Notes: generated by a model from the letters alone, not told the origin. 64,000 nucleotides of DNA from Rhodococcus sp. OK519 (GCF_003051005.1 NZ_QAOW01000006.1:239663-303662); one strand, 5' to 3'. Shown: positions 17,802 through 27,164, counted from the first letter of the stretch. Program-made: numbers and translations.

Positions 17802-18658
17802 CGCCCCCCGACCGGAAAGACGTCGACGATCGTGCCGTCGAGACGGGTATCCACGGATCCCGTTTGCTTCTCGGAGTCCTCGAACAGGACGGAGATCAGA
17901 GCTTCGTCGGTCGTCCGATCCGGGCGCACGAAGATGTGCGACACCTCGGCCGACAGGAGTCCGACGCGGCGCGGTCCGTCCGTGATCACCTCGGTGAGTC
18001 GGTCGACGTCGAGGAGCGCGAGGTCGACCGTGGCGGTGTCCGGGGTGCGCGAATCCGGGGCCCTCGTCGGCTCGAACCCACCTTGAAAGCTCCAGTCCTG
18101 TTCGCGATGCGGTTGGTCCGGCAGCATGCGGGTGAGGAACACGTACGTCGCGTAGAAGGTCACCTGGTCGACCCGCAGATCGCCGAACTTCACCCCGAGT
18201 TGCCGCACGAACTCGCGGATCCCGTCGGGAGAGAGGGGGTCGTGCGACTCGATCACGATCGGCTGAGGTTCAGCCGCGGGGAGCGGAGCCGGCGCTGGTT
18301 CGGCTGCGACGGCCACCTCCTGGGCCGCGTCTACTCGAGACACGTAGACGACGGTTCCGCAGACCGCGACGAGCGCGACGACGACCGCCGCGACCGCCGC
18401 GACCGCGCGACCCGGAACACGCCTGCGCGGCGCCGGCTGCGATGCCTGCACCGCTTCGACGAGATGCGCGGGAATCTGCAGGTCCGAGACGAGCGAGTCC
18501 AATTCGGCGAGCGTCTTGGCCTTCATCGCGCGCGCGGTGCGCGACTGGTGCTCGCTCGGATCGAGCTGCCCGTCGCCGTAGCCGGCGTCGAGCAGCCCAC
18601 ACGTCTGTGCCCGGTCGATGTCCCGGGCGCGGGTTTTGGTGGAGAACCTGGCGGCCAC
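17798..18658 (-). CDS. DUF1707 protein with transmembrane helix and extracellular domain
   Basis: 286 residues from a GTG at 18658. Residues about 9-62 are a DUF1707 domain (RARDIDRAQTCGLLDAGYGDGQL ends the first helix; then ARAMKAKTLAELDSLVSDLQ). A basic stretch (APRRRVPGR) precedes a transmembrane helix at about 83-107. An Ala/Pro-rich spacer and an extracytoplasmic domain of about 160 residues follow. The position between padR-ino1 and ponA1 equals that of the M. tuberculosis Rv0048c membrane protein. It is coupled to the smaller 17199-17801 gene. Confidence 0.85.
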   Translation of the reverse strand: MAARFSTKTRARDIDRAQTCGLLDAGYGDGQLDPSEHQSRTARAMKAKTLAELDSLVSDLQIPAHLVEAVQASQPAPRRRVPGRAVAAVAAVVVALVAVCGTVVYVSRVDAAQEVAVAAEPAPAPLPAAEPQPIVIESHDPLSPDGIREFVRQLGVKFGDLRVDQVTFYATYVFLTRMLPDQPHREQDWSFQGGFEPTRAPDSRTPDTATVDLALLDVDRLTEVITDGPRRVGLLSAEVSHIFVRPDRTTDEALISVLFEDSEKQTGSVDTRLDGTIVDVFPVGGR

Positions 18659-18805
18659 GTCCGAGATACTAGGGAACCGGTCGGATTGTGTTCGCGCCGT
18701 GTCCACTCTCGTATCTGCGGGCTCTGTCAAGAGGGTGTGTTCGTCCCCACGTGCGGTCACTCCCGCTCCACCCGGCCGACGGTGGGCGCACGTACTCTGG
18801 TCTCC

Positions 18806-19225
18806 GTGCGGATACAGCGGCAGGTCGTGGACTACGCGCTGCAACGCCGGTCCTTGCTCGCCGAGGTCTTCTCGGGGCGGACCGGCGTGACCGAGGTCTG
18901 CGATGCGAGCCCCTACCTGCTGCGGGCGGCCAAGTTCCACGGCCGGTCGAGTTCGGTGATGTGCCCGATCTGTCGTAAAGAAGAGTTGACCCTCGTATCT
19001 TGGGTGTTCGGCGACAAGCTGGGTCCGGTGTCGGGCTCGGCCCGGACACCCGAGGAACTGGTTCGTCTGGCCGCGACCGAGGAGGAATTCTCGGTTCACG
19101 TCGTCGAGGTGTGCCGCACATGCAGCTGGAACCACTTGGTCCAGTCCTACGTTCTCGGTGCGGTCCCCGCGCCCAAGCGGCCGCGGAGGTCTTCGTCCCC
19201 GCGCCGCCGCACCGCGAGCGAGTAG
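18806..19225 (+). CDS. DUF5318 family protein (Rv0049-type)
   Basis: 139 residues from a GTG at 18806. Two Cys pairs, CPICRKEE and CRTCSWNH, form a likely zinc-binding site. The C-terminus is basic (KRPRRSSSPRRR). The position directly before ponA1 is the conserved actinobacterial arrangement. It is divergent from the DUF1707 gene across 147 bases that must hold both promoters. Function unknown; a zinc-ribbon regulator or envelope-related factor is possible. Confidence 0.88.
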   Translation: MRIQRQVVDYALQRRSLLAEVFSGRTGVTEVCDASPYLLRAAKFHGRSSSVMCPICRKEELTLVSWVFGDKLGPVSGSARTPEELVRLAATEEEFSVHVVEVCRTCSWNHLVQSYVLGAVPAPKRPRRSSSPRRRTASE

Positions 19226-19300
19226 GGATTCGACAGCTGTGCCCACCGACCGACGCAACCGAGGACTGCCCACAGTCACCCGATTACTGGAGATTCGTAC

Positions 19301-21814
19301 GTGAGTTCCCCCAACAACCCTCAGGGTCGCGCCAACGGACCACGACGTCCGAACGGCCCCCAGCAGAGTGGACGACCGGCCGGGCAGCAGCCCGGCCGTC
19401 CTGTGGGTGGCCCCGCGCCGCGCCGCAACCCCGGCCCGCCGCCGGGCGGTCGCCCCGCAGCCCCGCGGCAGCCGCAGGGTGGCCGTCCCCCGCAGGGCGG
19501 CCCGCGCCCGGCTCAGGGTGGTGGCCGTGGACCCGGCGGTCGTCCGCCGGTCGGCCCGCCGCCGACGGCCCGCAAGTCGGGTGGGGGTTCCGGTGGTCAG
19601 CCGCCGAAGGGTCCGAAGAAGACCAAGTCGAGCAAGTGGAAGATCGCGCGCCGCGTCACTGCCGCAGTGGTCGCCGTCGGCCTGATCGTGCCGATCCTCG
19701 GTTTCATGGTCGCGTACATCTTCGCGGACGTCCCGCGTCCCGGTGACATGAAGACCAACCAGGTCGCGACGATCCTCGCGTCGGACGGAACCACCGAGAT
19801 CGCGCGTGTCGTGCCGCCCGAGGGCAACCGCACCGAGGTCGGGATCGACCAGATCCCGGTCCACGTGCGCAACGCGGTGCTCGCGGCGGAGGATCGCGAC
19901 TTCTACTCGAACCCCGGCTTCTCGGTGACGGGCTTCGCCCGCGCCGCGCGTGACAACGTGCTGGGCCGTGACAGCGCCGGCGGCGGTTCCACGATCACCC
20001 AGCAGTACGTCAAGAACGCACTCGTGGGTTCGGAGCGCTCGCTCACCCGCAAGATGAAGGAACTCGTCATCTCGTCGAAGATGGCCAAGCAGTGGTCCAA
20101 GGACGAGATCCTGGCCGCGTACCTGAACACCATCTACTTCGGTCGCGGCGCCTACGGCATCGCCGCGGCGTCCCAGGCGTACTTCGGTAAGCCGGTCGAG
20201 GAACTGACCGTCGCCGAGGGCGCGACGCTGGCCGCAGTCATCCAACAGCCGTCCGGCCTCGATCCCGAGTTCAATCCGACCGGTGCCCAGTCGCGCTGGA
20301 ACTACGTCCTGGACGGCATGGTCGGCAGCGGAACCCTCAGCGCGGCTGATCGCGCCGCAGCCCAGTTCCCACAGGTCATTCCGTCCGCCGAGGTCGACAA
20401 CAGCAGCGGCGGCGGTGGCCCCGAGGGGCTCGTCAAGCAGCAGGTGCTGCAGGAGTTGTCGGCGTCGGGCATCAGCGAGCAGGACCTCAACACCGAGGGG
20501 CTGCAGATCACGTCGACGATCGATCCGCAGGCGCAGGAGGCTGCGATCGACTCCGTGGAGACGTACATGGAGGGCGAACCCGCCGATCTGCGGACCGCGG
20601 TCGTGTCGGTCGATCCGCGCAGTGGCGCCGTCCGCGCCTACTACGGCGGCACCGACGGCACCGGCTACGACTTCGCGCAGGCCGGCCTGCAGACCGGCTC
20701 GTCGTTCAAGGTGTTCGGTCTCGCCGCGGCACTCGACCAGGGCGTCCCGCTGTCGCAGATGTACGACAGCGGCCCGCTCACCATCAACGGGATCTCGATC
20801 GGCAACGTCGAGGGCGAGTCCTGTGGCACGTGCACCATCGCCGAGGCACTCAAGCGGTCGCTGAACACCAGCTTCTACCGGCAGATGCTGTCGATCGACA
20901 ACGGACCGCAGGCCATCGCCGACATCGCTCACAAGGCCGGCATCCCGGAGAACATCCCCGGCGTCGGCGAGTCGCTGACCGAGCCCGGTGGCGTCGGCCC
21001 CAACAACGGCATCGTGCTGGGCCAGTACCAGTCGCGGCCGCTCGACATGGCGTCCGCGTACGCGACGCTGGCCGCATCGGGCGTCTACCACCAGCCGTAC
21101 TTCGTGCAGAAGGTCGTCACGGCGGACGGCACCGTGCTGCTCGACCGCGGCACCCCCGCCGGTGAGGAGCGCATCGACCCCGCCGTCGCCGACAACACCA
21201 CGGCCGCGATGATGCCGATTGCCGCGTACTCGCGCGGCCACGGCCTCGCCGGGGGACGCCCGTCGGCGTCGAAGACCGGCACCGCGCAGCTCGGCGACAC
21301 CGGCGCCAACAAGGACGCCTGGATGGTCGGCTACACGCCGTCGCTGTCGACGGCCGTGTGGGTCGGCACCGAGCAGGGTCTGCCGCTCGAGAACAGCTAC
21401 GGCGGCATGATCTACGGCTCGGGTCTGCCGTCGGACATCTGGAAGGGCACGATGGACGGCGCGCTGAAGGGCACCGACGTCGAGAAGTTCCCGACGCCGA
21501 AGGCGATCGCGGGTGTCGCGGGTGTTCCGCAGTACTCGGCTCCGGCACCGCCGAAGACGACGACCGCCGCCCCGAGCAGCACGCAGCCGTCGACGACCAC
21601 CCCCCCGCCGCTCGAGATCACCACGAGCAACGTGGAGATCCTGCCCGGCGTGACGATCCCGATCCCGGGCATCGCACCCGGCCGGACCACCCCGTCGTCA
21701 CCGACGCAGTCCCCTGACGAGCCGTCGTCGGAGGTCGAGCAGCCGCCGGCCGCCGGCGGGAACACGCCCCAGGGACAGCAGCGGCCCGCGCCGCAGCCGG
21801 TACCCGCCGGATAG
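19301..21814 (+). CDS. ponA1: Class A penicillin-binding protein 1 (PonA1)
   Basis: An 837-residue bifunctional glycosyltransferase/transpeptidase. A long cytoplasmic N-terminus rich in Pro, Gly, Gln and Arg (about 1-105) is followed by one transmembrane helix. The GT51 domain has catalytic E197 in EDRDFYSNPGF. The transpeptidase domain has SSFK (S467), SLN (520-522) and KTGT (658-661). A Thr/Pro-rich tail of about 90 residues ends the protein. GTG start. The neighbours (DUF5318 before, GT-C membrane protein after) match the mycobacterial ponA1 locus, so this is the orthologue and the 3607 gene the extra copy. Confidence 0.96.
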   Translation: MSSPNNPQGRANGPRRPNGPQQSGRPAGQQPGRPVGGPAPRRNPGPPPGGRPAAPRQPQGGRPPQGGPRPAQGGGRGPGGRPPVGPPPTARKSGGGSGGQPPKGPKKTKSSKWKIARRVTAAVVAVGLIVPILGFMVAYIFADVPRPGDMKTNQVATILASDGTTEIARVVPPEGNRTEVGIDQIPVHVRNAVLAAEDRDFYSNPGFSVTGFARAARDNVLGRDSAGGGSTITQQYVKNALVGSERSLTRKMKELVISSKMAKQWSKDEILAAYLNTIYFGRGAYGIAAASQAYFGKPVEELTVAEGATLAAVIQQPSGLDPEFNPTGAQSRWNYVLDGMVGSGTLSAADRAAAQFPQVIPSAEVDNSSGGGGPEGLVKQQVLQELSASGISEQDLNTEGLQITSTIDPQAQEAAIDSVETYMEGEPADLRTAVVSVDPRSGAVRAYYGGTDGTGYDFAQAGLQTGSSFKVFGLAAALDQGVPLSQMYDSGPLTINGISIGNVEGESCGTCTIAEALKRSLNTSFYRQMLSIDNGPQAIADIAHKAGIPENIPGVGESLTEPGGVGPNNGIVLGQYQSRPLDMASAYATLAASGVYHQPYFVQKVVTADGTVLLDRGTPAGEERIDPAVADNTTAAMMPIAAYSRGHGLAGGRPSASKTGTAQLGDTGANKDAWMVGYTPSLSTAVWVGTEQGLPLENSYGGMIYGSGLPSDIWKGTMDGALKGTDVEKFPTPKAIAGVAGVPQYSAPAPPKTTTAAPSSTQPSTTTPPPLEITTSNVEILPGVTIPIPGIAPGRTTPSSPTQSPDEPSSEVEQPPAAGGNTPQGQQRPAPQPVPAG

Positions 21815-21837
21815 CGGATTCCCGGTAGCCTCGCGGA

Positions 21838-23439
21838 GTGGCCGACAACACCGCGGGCAGCACCGAGGACAGGATCGGCGGCGAGATGGTGTCTCCGGCA
21901 CCACTCGCCGCCGATCGTCGTTCCGCCGACTGGCGGGACGTTCCCGGTCACTCCGACCCCCTGACGTCGAAGTTGGCGTCGACGATCGGCGGCCCGGTCG
22001 GTCGGCACGCGCTGATCGGACGGACCCGCTTCTTCACCCCGATGCGGGTGATTCTGTTGCTGGCCGTCGTTTTCCTGAGTCTCGGCTGGTTCACCAAGGC
22101 GGGCTGCATCCAGCAGGGCCCGGTCGGCGCGGACGGTGCCCTCGGCCTGAACTGGAGCGGCAACCGGCAGTACGTCGCGATGTGTTACTCCGACACCGTC
22201 CCGCTGTACGGCGCCGAACACCTCGACGAGGGGGCGTTCCCCTACAAGAAGTGGTGGGAGGAGCCGAGATCCGACGGCTCGGTCCAGCAGCGGTACATGG
22301 AGTACCCGGTGCTGTCGGGGCTGTACCAGTACGGCTCGATGGTGGTCGCGAAGGCGTGGGATGCCACGCCGTGGCTGCCCGGCGGCCTGCAGGTCGCGAT
22401 CTACTTCAACGTCGTCGCGTTCGGTCTGGCGATGGCATGGCTGGTGACCGTCTGGGCGAGTGCGCTGTTGGCCGGGCGGCGGGTCTGGGACGCCGCGCTC
22501 GTCGCATGCTCACCGTTGGTGATCGTGCACGCGTTCACCAACTTCGACCCCCTGGCGACGGCGTTCGCGATGGCCGGCCTGCTGGCATGGGCCCGCAAAC
22601 GCCCGGTCCTCGCGGGCGTCCTGCTGGGGTTGGGTGGTGCGGCCAAGCTGTTTCCGCTGATGCTGCTCGGCCCGCTGCTCGTGCTGTGTCTGCGGTCGGG
22701 ACGAATGCGGGAGTGGACGCGGGCGACGCTCGCTGCTGCGGCCGCGTGGCTGGTGGTGAATCTGCCCATCGCGCTGCTGTTCCCGCGCGGCTGGGCCGAG
22801 TTCTTCCGGCTCAACTCCGAGCGCGGCGCGGATCCCGATTCGATCTACAACGTCATCACCTCGTTCACCGGATGGACCGGATTCGACGGCCCCCTCGCGC
22901 CGGGTGAGTCGCCGAGCGTGCTCAACGCTGTGACGCTGCTGCTGTTCGTCGCGGTCTGCGTCGGCATCGGCTACGTCGCGCTCACCGCACCGCGGCGACC
23001 GCGCGTGGCGCAACTGTGTTTCCTGCTCGTCGCCGGATTCCTGCTCACCAACAAGGTATGGAGCCCGCAGTACTCGCTGTGGCTGGTGCCGCTCGCCGTG
23101 CTCGCCCTCCCGCACCGCCGGATCCTGTTGGCCTGGATGACGATCGACGCGCTCGTGTGGGTGCCGCGGATGATGTACTACCTGGGCATCTCGAACAAGG
23201 GCCTGCCCGAGCAGTGGTTCACCGGCGCCGTCGTCGTACGCGACCTCGCCGTCGTAGCGCTCTGTGTCCTGGTCCTGCGCCAGATCTACCGGCCGTCAGA
23301 GGACCTCGTGCGGTTCGGTTTCATCGACGACCCGGTCGGCGGCGTCCTCGACCAGGCAGAGGATGCGCCCCCGCGGTGGTTGCCGACGTGGCTGCGGCCG
23401 CGGGTGCCCGAGCGTGCCGAGGAGAGGTCAGACGCGTAG
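21838..23439 (+). CDS. GT-C-like membrane glycosyltransferase (DUF2029/GT87-like, Rv0051-type)
   Basis: 533 residues from a GTG 23 bases after ponA1, very likely co-transcribed. After a soluble N-terminus of about 60 residues there are some ten hydrophobic helices. The first loop has conserved motifs CYSD and MEYPVLSGLYQYG, and a later one NKVWSPQYSLWLVP, typical of polyprenyl-phosphate-dependent GT-C enzymes. Its place after ponA1 suggests cell-envelope polysaccharide assembly. Donor and acceptor are unknown. A paralogue with the same motifs lies at 23903-25291. Confidence 0.85.
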   Translation: MADNTAGSTEDRIGGEMVSPAPLAADRRSADWRDVPGHSDPLTSKLASTIGGPVGRHALIGRTRFFTPMRVILLLAVVFLSLGWFTKAGCIQQGPVGADGALGLNWSGNRQYVAMCYSDTVPLYGAEHLDEGAFPYKKWWEEPRSDGSVQQRYMEYPVLSGLYQYGSMVVAKAWDATPWLPGGLQVAIYFNVVAFGLAMAWLVTVWASALLAGRRVWDAALVACSPLVIVHAFTNFDPLATAFAMAGLLAWARKRPVLAGVLLGLGGAAKLFPLMLLGPLLVLCLRSGRMREWTRATLAAAAAWLVVNLPIALLFPRGWAEFFRLNSERGADPDSIYNVITSFTGWTGFDGPLAPGESPSVLNAVTLLLFVAVCVGIGYVALTAPRRPRVAQLCFLLVAGFLLTNKVWSPQYSLWLVPLAVLALPHRRILLAWMTIDALVWVPRMMYYLGISNKGLPEQWFTGAVVVRDLAVVALCVLVLRQIYRPSEDLVRFGFIDDPVGGVLDQAEDAPPRWLPTWLRPRVPERAEERSDA

Positions 23440-23856
23440 CCCGGTGAAGGGCTCGAACGGAAGATTCCTGATCACGAACCACACGCAGAACACCGCGAGG
23501 GTGGCGACGGACGCCCAGCGCAGGCGTCGCGGGTTCGAAGAGGGGCGTCCGCGTAGTCGACCGCGGGTCCACGATACGTAGACGGCCACGAGGAGCATCG
23601 TCGCTGCCACGCCGATCGCGTTGTACCGCAGCGCCTCCGCGACATCGAGGTGCAGCAACGCGTACAGCATTCGGGAGGTGCCGCAGAGTGGACAGTCGAT
23701 TCCCAGGAGTGCCTTGGTCGGGCACACGGGGATGACGCCACCGGGTGTGGTCGGGTCGGCCCACACCACGAAGCCACACGCGACGACGGCGGTGGCGGCC
23801 ACGGCCGCAGGTGCTGCGACGCGGTGCCGCATCGGCGGCGCGGAAGCGGCGGACAC
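23428..23856 (-). CDS. DUF2752 membrane protein
   Basis: About 142 residues if the GTG at 23856 is used; an ATG at 23928 would give 166 and overlap the upstream gene. It has two to three transmembrane helices and the family signature PTKALLGIDCPLCGTSRM with Cys pairs, then LLHLDVAEALRYN. DUF2752 proteins are small, widespread and uncharacterised. The 3' end overlaps the convergent GT-C gene by 12 bases. It probably shares a transcript with the second GT-C gene upstream. Confidence 0.85.
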   Translation of the reverse strand: MSAASAPPMRHRVAAPAAVAATAVVACGFVVWADPTTPGGVIPVCPTKALLGIDCPLCGTSRMLYALLHLDVAEALRYNAIGVAATMLLVAVYVSWTRGRLRGRPSSNPRRLRWASVATLAVFCVWFVIRNLPFEPFTGLRV

Positions 23857-23902
23857 GGGGTCCAGTGCACCACACGAATACCCGCGGGTGTCGGCGATGC
23901 GA

Positions 23903-25291
23903 TCACCGAGGAGGAGCGGACGCGGCATCGACCGGGTGTTCCGTATCGGGCGCCGTGCGGCTGACGGTGACCGTCGTGGTCGGCGCCCGGGTTCCGCCCG
24001 CGCGCCGACGCAGCGGCGCCCGCACGAACAGGAAGAAGAACGACACCAACAGCGCGGCCTGACTCCACACCCCGACCACGACGAGGAGCTTCGCGGTCTC
24101 GCCGTCCGTGTCGGTGGCGAGGGCGTCGAACCAGCGGAACACCGCGATGCCCAGCACGACGTCGGCGACCAGGTAGGCGCCCACCAGTGACCACGGGACG
24201 CGGAGCAGGACCAGGAACGGCAGGAGCCACAGCGTGTACTGCGGCGAGTGCACCTTGTGCAGCAGGACGAACGCGCACAGCATCGATGCGCTCACGCCGA
24301 TCCACGGGTAGACGCCGTCGCGCCCGTACCGCCGCCATCCCAGCCACAGTGCGAGCGCCAGTGCGGCGGCGAGCAGCAGGGGGGAGAGCGTGCCCACCAG
24401 CGCGTTGTACGACGCACTCCCCTCTGCATCACCGACCATCAGGGGCCGCAGGCCCCAGTACCAGATGCTGTTGCTCGTCAGGTCGGCGTGCCGCAGTTGC
24501 TGGAACGTGAACGACGCCCGCCAGCCCTCGTAGTCGTGCACCGCGAACGGCAGATTGATCGCGACCGCAGTCGCGGCCGCCGCGCCGAGCACCGCGGCGG
24601 CGCCCCGCACGTCGAGGTCGCTGCGCGACCGCCCTCGCCCTCGCCCTCGGGTGAGGACGTACAGCGCGAGGGGCAGCACGAACAGACCCGGATAGAGCTT
24701 GAGGCAGAACCCGACGCCCAGCAGCACGGCCGCGAGCACCCCGCGGGTGCGCAGCGACCACCGGTCCGTAGCCATCACCGCGATCGCCGCGACCGACGTC
24801 GCGACGACGGGCAACTCCCAGTTGTGGAACGCGTAGAGCAGCAGCGGCGGCGTGGCCGCCCACAGCAGCGCGGCGCGTCCGGTGAGCCGACTCAGCATCC
24901 ACGCGGTCGCCAGACCGAACGGCGCCAGCAGTAGCGCGGAATGCTGCAGGAACTCGGCGTCGGTGTGGGCGCCGATCGCGCCGAGCCACATCAGCAGGCC
25001 GCTGAGCACCGGGTATTCGACGGTCCCGCCGGTGAGCAGGCCGTCGGGGGTGATGCCACCGGTGAAGGGGAACAGGTGCTGGTCGATGCCGCGCCCGAGC
25101 CACAGGAGCTGGATGTCGGAGTAGCAGACGGCACGGTCCTTGATCCCGTCGAAGATCAGGCTGCGACCGTCGGCGCCGAACGGCGGACCGATGCAGCGGG
25201 CCTTGTCGAGGTAGCCGAGCACCAGGGTGAGCAGGCAGGCAGTGAGGACGAGGACCGTCGCTCCGGCTCGGATGTTCCCCGTCGCCCGCAT
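23903..25291 (-). CDS. Second GT-C-like membrane glycosyltransferase, paralogue of the ponA1-linked one
   Basis: 462 residues with about eleven hydrophobic helices. It shares the loop motifs of the 21838 gene: KARCIGPPFGADG, VCYSDIQLL, EYPVLSGLLMW and KVHSPQYTLWLLP. Similarity is clear but limited to motif regions, so the duplication is old. It is encoded opposite to its paralogue with the DUF2752 gene between them, and divergent from rpsF. Probably a polyprenyl-phosphosugar-dependent transferase of the envelope. Substrate unknown. Confidence 0.82.
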   Translation of the reverse strand: MRATGNIRAGATVLVLTACLLTLVLGYLDKARCIGPPFGADGRSLIFDGIKDRAVCYSDIQLLWLGRGIDQHLFPFTGGITPDGLLTGGTVEYPVLSGLLMWLGAIGAHTDAEFLQHSALLLAPFGLATAWMLSRLTGRAALLWAATPPLLLYAFHNWELPVVATSVAAIAVMATDRWSLRTRGVLAAVLLGVGFCLKLYPGLFVLPLALYVLTRGRGRGRSRSDLDVRGAAAVLGAAAATAVAINLPFAVHDYEGWRASFTFQQLRHADLTSNSIWYWGLRPLMVGDAEGSASYNALVGTLSPLLLAAALALALWLGWRRYGRDGVYPWIGVSASMLCAFVLLHKVHSPQYTLWLLPFLVLLRVPWSLVGAYLVADVVLGIAVFRWFDALATDTDGETAKLLVVVGVWSQAALLVSFFFLFVRAPLRRRAGGTRAPTTTVTVSRTAPDTEHPVDAASAPPR

Positions 25292-25401
25292 GCGATCCAG
25301 CGTAGGGCGATGTCGTCGACCCGTGTGATCGTCGAACTCCGACGAAATCGGACTGCGGAGTCAATTTCGCAGGTCAAAGGCCACTCGTGTACCCTGCAAA
25401 G

Positions 25402-25443
25402 GTTGCTGACGCAACGACCCTCCTGCCACGGACAGTCCGTGGC
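25402..25443 (+). promoter_or_regulatory. Structured leader of the rpsF operon
   Basis: Two hairpins precede rpsF: GTTGC-TGAC-GCAAC (25402-25415) and a perfect 8-base stem GCCACGGA-CAG-TCCGTGGC (25425-25443). They end 33 bases before the ATG, ahead of a strong site AGGAGGTGATGAG. Ribosomal-protein leaders for S6:S18 feedback are known in other bacteria, and this may be an actinobacterial equivalent. A TACCCT element at about 25390 could be the -10. Confidence 0.45.
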
Positions 25444-25476
25444 CGTTTCACAGTCCATAGGAGGTGATGAGGTCTT

Positions 25477-25764
25477 ATGCGTCATTACGAATTGATGGTC
25501 ATCCTCGACCCCAGCCTGGACGAGCGCACCGTCGCCCCGTCGCTGGATACGTTCCTCAATGTCGTCCGTAAGGACGGCGGCAGTGTCGACAAGGTCGATG
25601 TCTGGGGCAAGCGCCGTCTCGCATTCGAGATCGCCAAGAATCCCGAAGGCATCTACGCGGTCATCGACATCACTGCCGAGCCGGCCACCGTCAAGGAGCT
25701 CGACCGTCAGCTTGGTCTGAACGAGTCGGTGCTTCGCACGAAGGTCCTGCGCCACGGCAAGTGA
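25477..25764 (+). CDS. rpsF: 30S ribosomal protein S6
   Basis: 95 residues, the normal length. It begins [17 protein letters not shown] and contains [18 protein letters not shown], typical S6 sequences. S6 pairs with S18 on the platform of the small subunit. First gene of the conserved rpsF-ssb-rpsR-rplI operon, preceded by a near-perfect Shine-Dalgarno sequence. Confidence 0.98.
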   Translation: MRHYELMVILDPSLDERTVAPSLDTFLNVVRKDGGSVDKVDVWGKRRLAFEIAKNPEGIYAVIDITAEPATVKELDRQLGLNESVLRTKVLRHGK

Positions 25765-25855
25765 TTCCCGTCTGATCCAGGACGAGCGCTGGTAGTCAGT
25801 ATCAGCACCTAGGCTCTGGACCAACAGGAACTCCCCAAACAGCAGGAGGAACCAC

Positions 25856-26392
25856 ATGGCAGGCGACACCGTAATCACCGTCATCGGAAACCTGACGGCT
25901 GATCCCGAGCTTCGTTTCACCCCCGCGGGTGCTGCGGTCGCGAACTTCACCGTCGCGTCCACACCGCGCACCTTCGATCGTCAGTCCAACGAGTGGAAGG
26001 ACGGCGACGCGCTGTTCTTGCGCTGCAACATCTGGCGTGAGGCTGCGGAGAACGTTGCGGAGAGCTTGACCCGCGGCTCACGAGTAATCGTGAGCGGTCG
26101 GCTCAAGCAGCGCTCGTACGAGACCCGTGAGGGCGAGAAGCGCACTGTCGTGGAGCTCGAGGTCGACGAGATCGGCCCCTCGCTCCGTTATGCCACTGCC
26201 AAGGTCAACAAGGCCAACCGCGGAAGCGGTGGCGGTGGCGGCTTCGGTGGTTCTTCCGGCGGATCAGGCGGCGGACGTCCGGCGTCCAACTTCAACAACA
26301 GCAGCCAGGGCGGAGAAGATCCGTGGGGCAGCGCGCCGCAGGCGGGCTCCTTCGGAGGCTCCCGTGGCTCGGACGACGAACCGCCGTTCTGA
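25856..26392 (+). CDS. ssb: Single-stranded DNA-binding protein
   Basis: 178 residues. The N-terminal OB fold (1-115) starts [20 protein letters not shown] and includes [18 protein letters not shown] and [17 protein letters not shown] Gly/Ser-rich flexible linker leads to the acidic tip DDEPPF, which docks DNA-repair and replication proteins. Second gene of the rpsF operon, with AGGAGG ahead of the ATG. Confidence 0.98.
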   Translation: MAGDTVITVIGNLTADPELRFTPAGAAVANFTVASTPRTFDRQSNEWKDGDALFLRCNIWREAAENVAESLTRGSRVIVSGRLKQRSYETREGEKRTVVELEVDEIGPSLRYATAKVNKANRGSGGGGGFGGSSGGSGGGRPASNFNNSSQGGEDPWGSAPQAGSFGGSRGSDDEPPF

Positions 26393-26431
26393 TTCGTACC
26401 CGATCGGAACATCCAGAAAACGGAGATAGAC

Positions 26432-26674
26432 ATGCCGAAGCCGCCGCTGCGCGACAAGGTTATGAAGAAGAAGGTTTGCGCGTTCTGCAAGGAAAAGAAC
26501 ACGCAGATCGACTACAAGGACACGGCGCTGCTGCGTAAGTACGTCAGCGACCGCGGCAAGATCCGCGCCCGCCGCGTCACCGGCAACTGCGTCCAGCATC
26601 AGCGGGACGTTGCGGTTGCCGTGAAGAACTCGCGTGAGGTCGCCCTGCTGCCTTACGTCTCGACGGCTCGCTAA
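26432..26674 (+). CDS. rpsR: 30S ribosomal protein S18, zinc-binding (C+) form
   Basis: 80 residues. It keeps the CAFC pair and a further NC pair, marking the zinc-binding C+ form that sits in the ssb operon; actinobacteria often have a second C- form elsewhere, used under zinc shortage. Core S18 motifs [14 protein letters not shown] and RARRVTG are present. Partner of S6 from the same operon. Confidence 0.97.
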   Translation: MPKPPLRDKVMKKKVCAFCKEKNTQIDYKDTALLRKYVSDRGKIRARRVTGNCVQHQRDVAVAVKNSREVALLPYVSTAR

Positions 26675-26691
26675 GGAAAGGGAGGGACGAC

Positions 26692-27147
26692 ATGAAGCTG
26701 ATTCTTACTGCTGACGTGGACAACCTCGGTGCGCCCGGCGACACCGTTGAGGTCAAGGACGGCTACGGCCGTAACTACCTGCTCCCCCGTGGCCTGGCCA
26801 TCGTTGCCACCCGTGGCGCTCAGAAGCAGGTCGAGGGCATCCGCCGTGCGCAGGAAGCGCGCTCGGTCCGTGGTCTCGACCACGCCAAGGAGCTCAAGGC
26901 TGCCATCGAGGGCCTCGAGGCTGTGTCGCTGTCGGTGAAGACCGCCAGCGATTCGGGCAAGCTGTTCGGTTCCGTCACCGCGGCCGATGTTGCAGGCGCC
27001 CTCAAGGCTGCCGGCGGCCCGGCCGTCGACAAGCGCAGCCTGGCGCTGCCGAAGGCTCACATCAAGAGCACCGGCAAGCACCAGATCGTGGTCAACCTGC
27101 ACCCCGAGGTTGCTGCCAAGTTCACCCTGAACGTCGTCGCCGCGTAG
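26692..27147 (+). CDS. rplI: 50S ribosomal protein L9
   Basis: 151 residues. The N-terminal L9 signature [20 protein letters not shown] is followed by the connecting helix and the C-terminal domain ending [17 protein letters not shown]. Last gene of the operon: AAAGGGAGG precedes the ATG and a strong terminator follows 17 bases after the stop. Confidence 0.98.
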   Translation: MKLILTADVDNLGAPGDTVEVKDGYGRNYLLPRGLAIVATRGAQKQVEGIRRAQEARSVRGLDHAKELKAAIEGLEAVSLSVKTASDSGKLFGSVTAADVAGALKAAGGPAVDKRSLALPKAHIKSTGKHQIVVNLHPEVAAKFTLNVVAA

Positions 27148-27164
27148 TCGACTCGTTCGGTCGA

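Noticed and set aside
17798..21241. A 1147-codon open frame antisense to ponA1 that runs into the DUF1707 gene
   Set aside because: The ponA1 strand carries all PBP motifs. The antisense product is Arg/Gly/His-rich filler typical of high-G+C shadows. Only the last 286 codons, the DUF1707 protein, are real.
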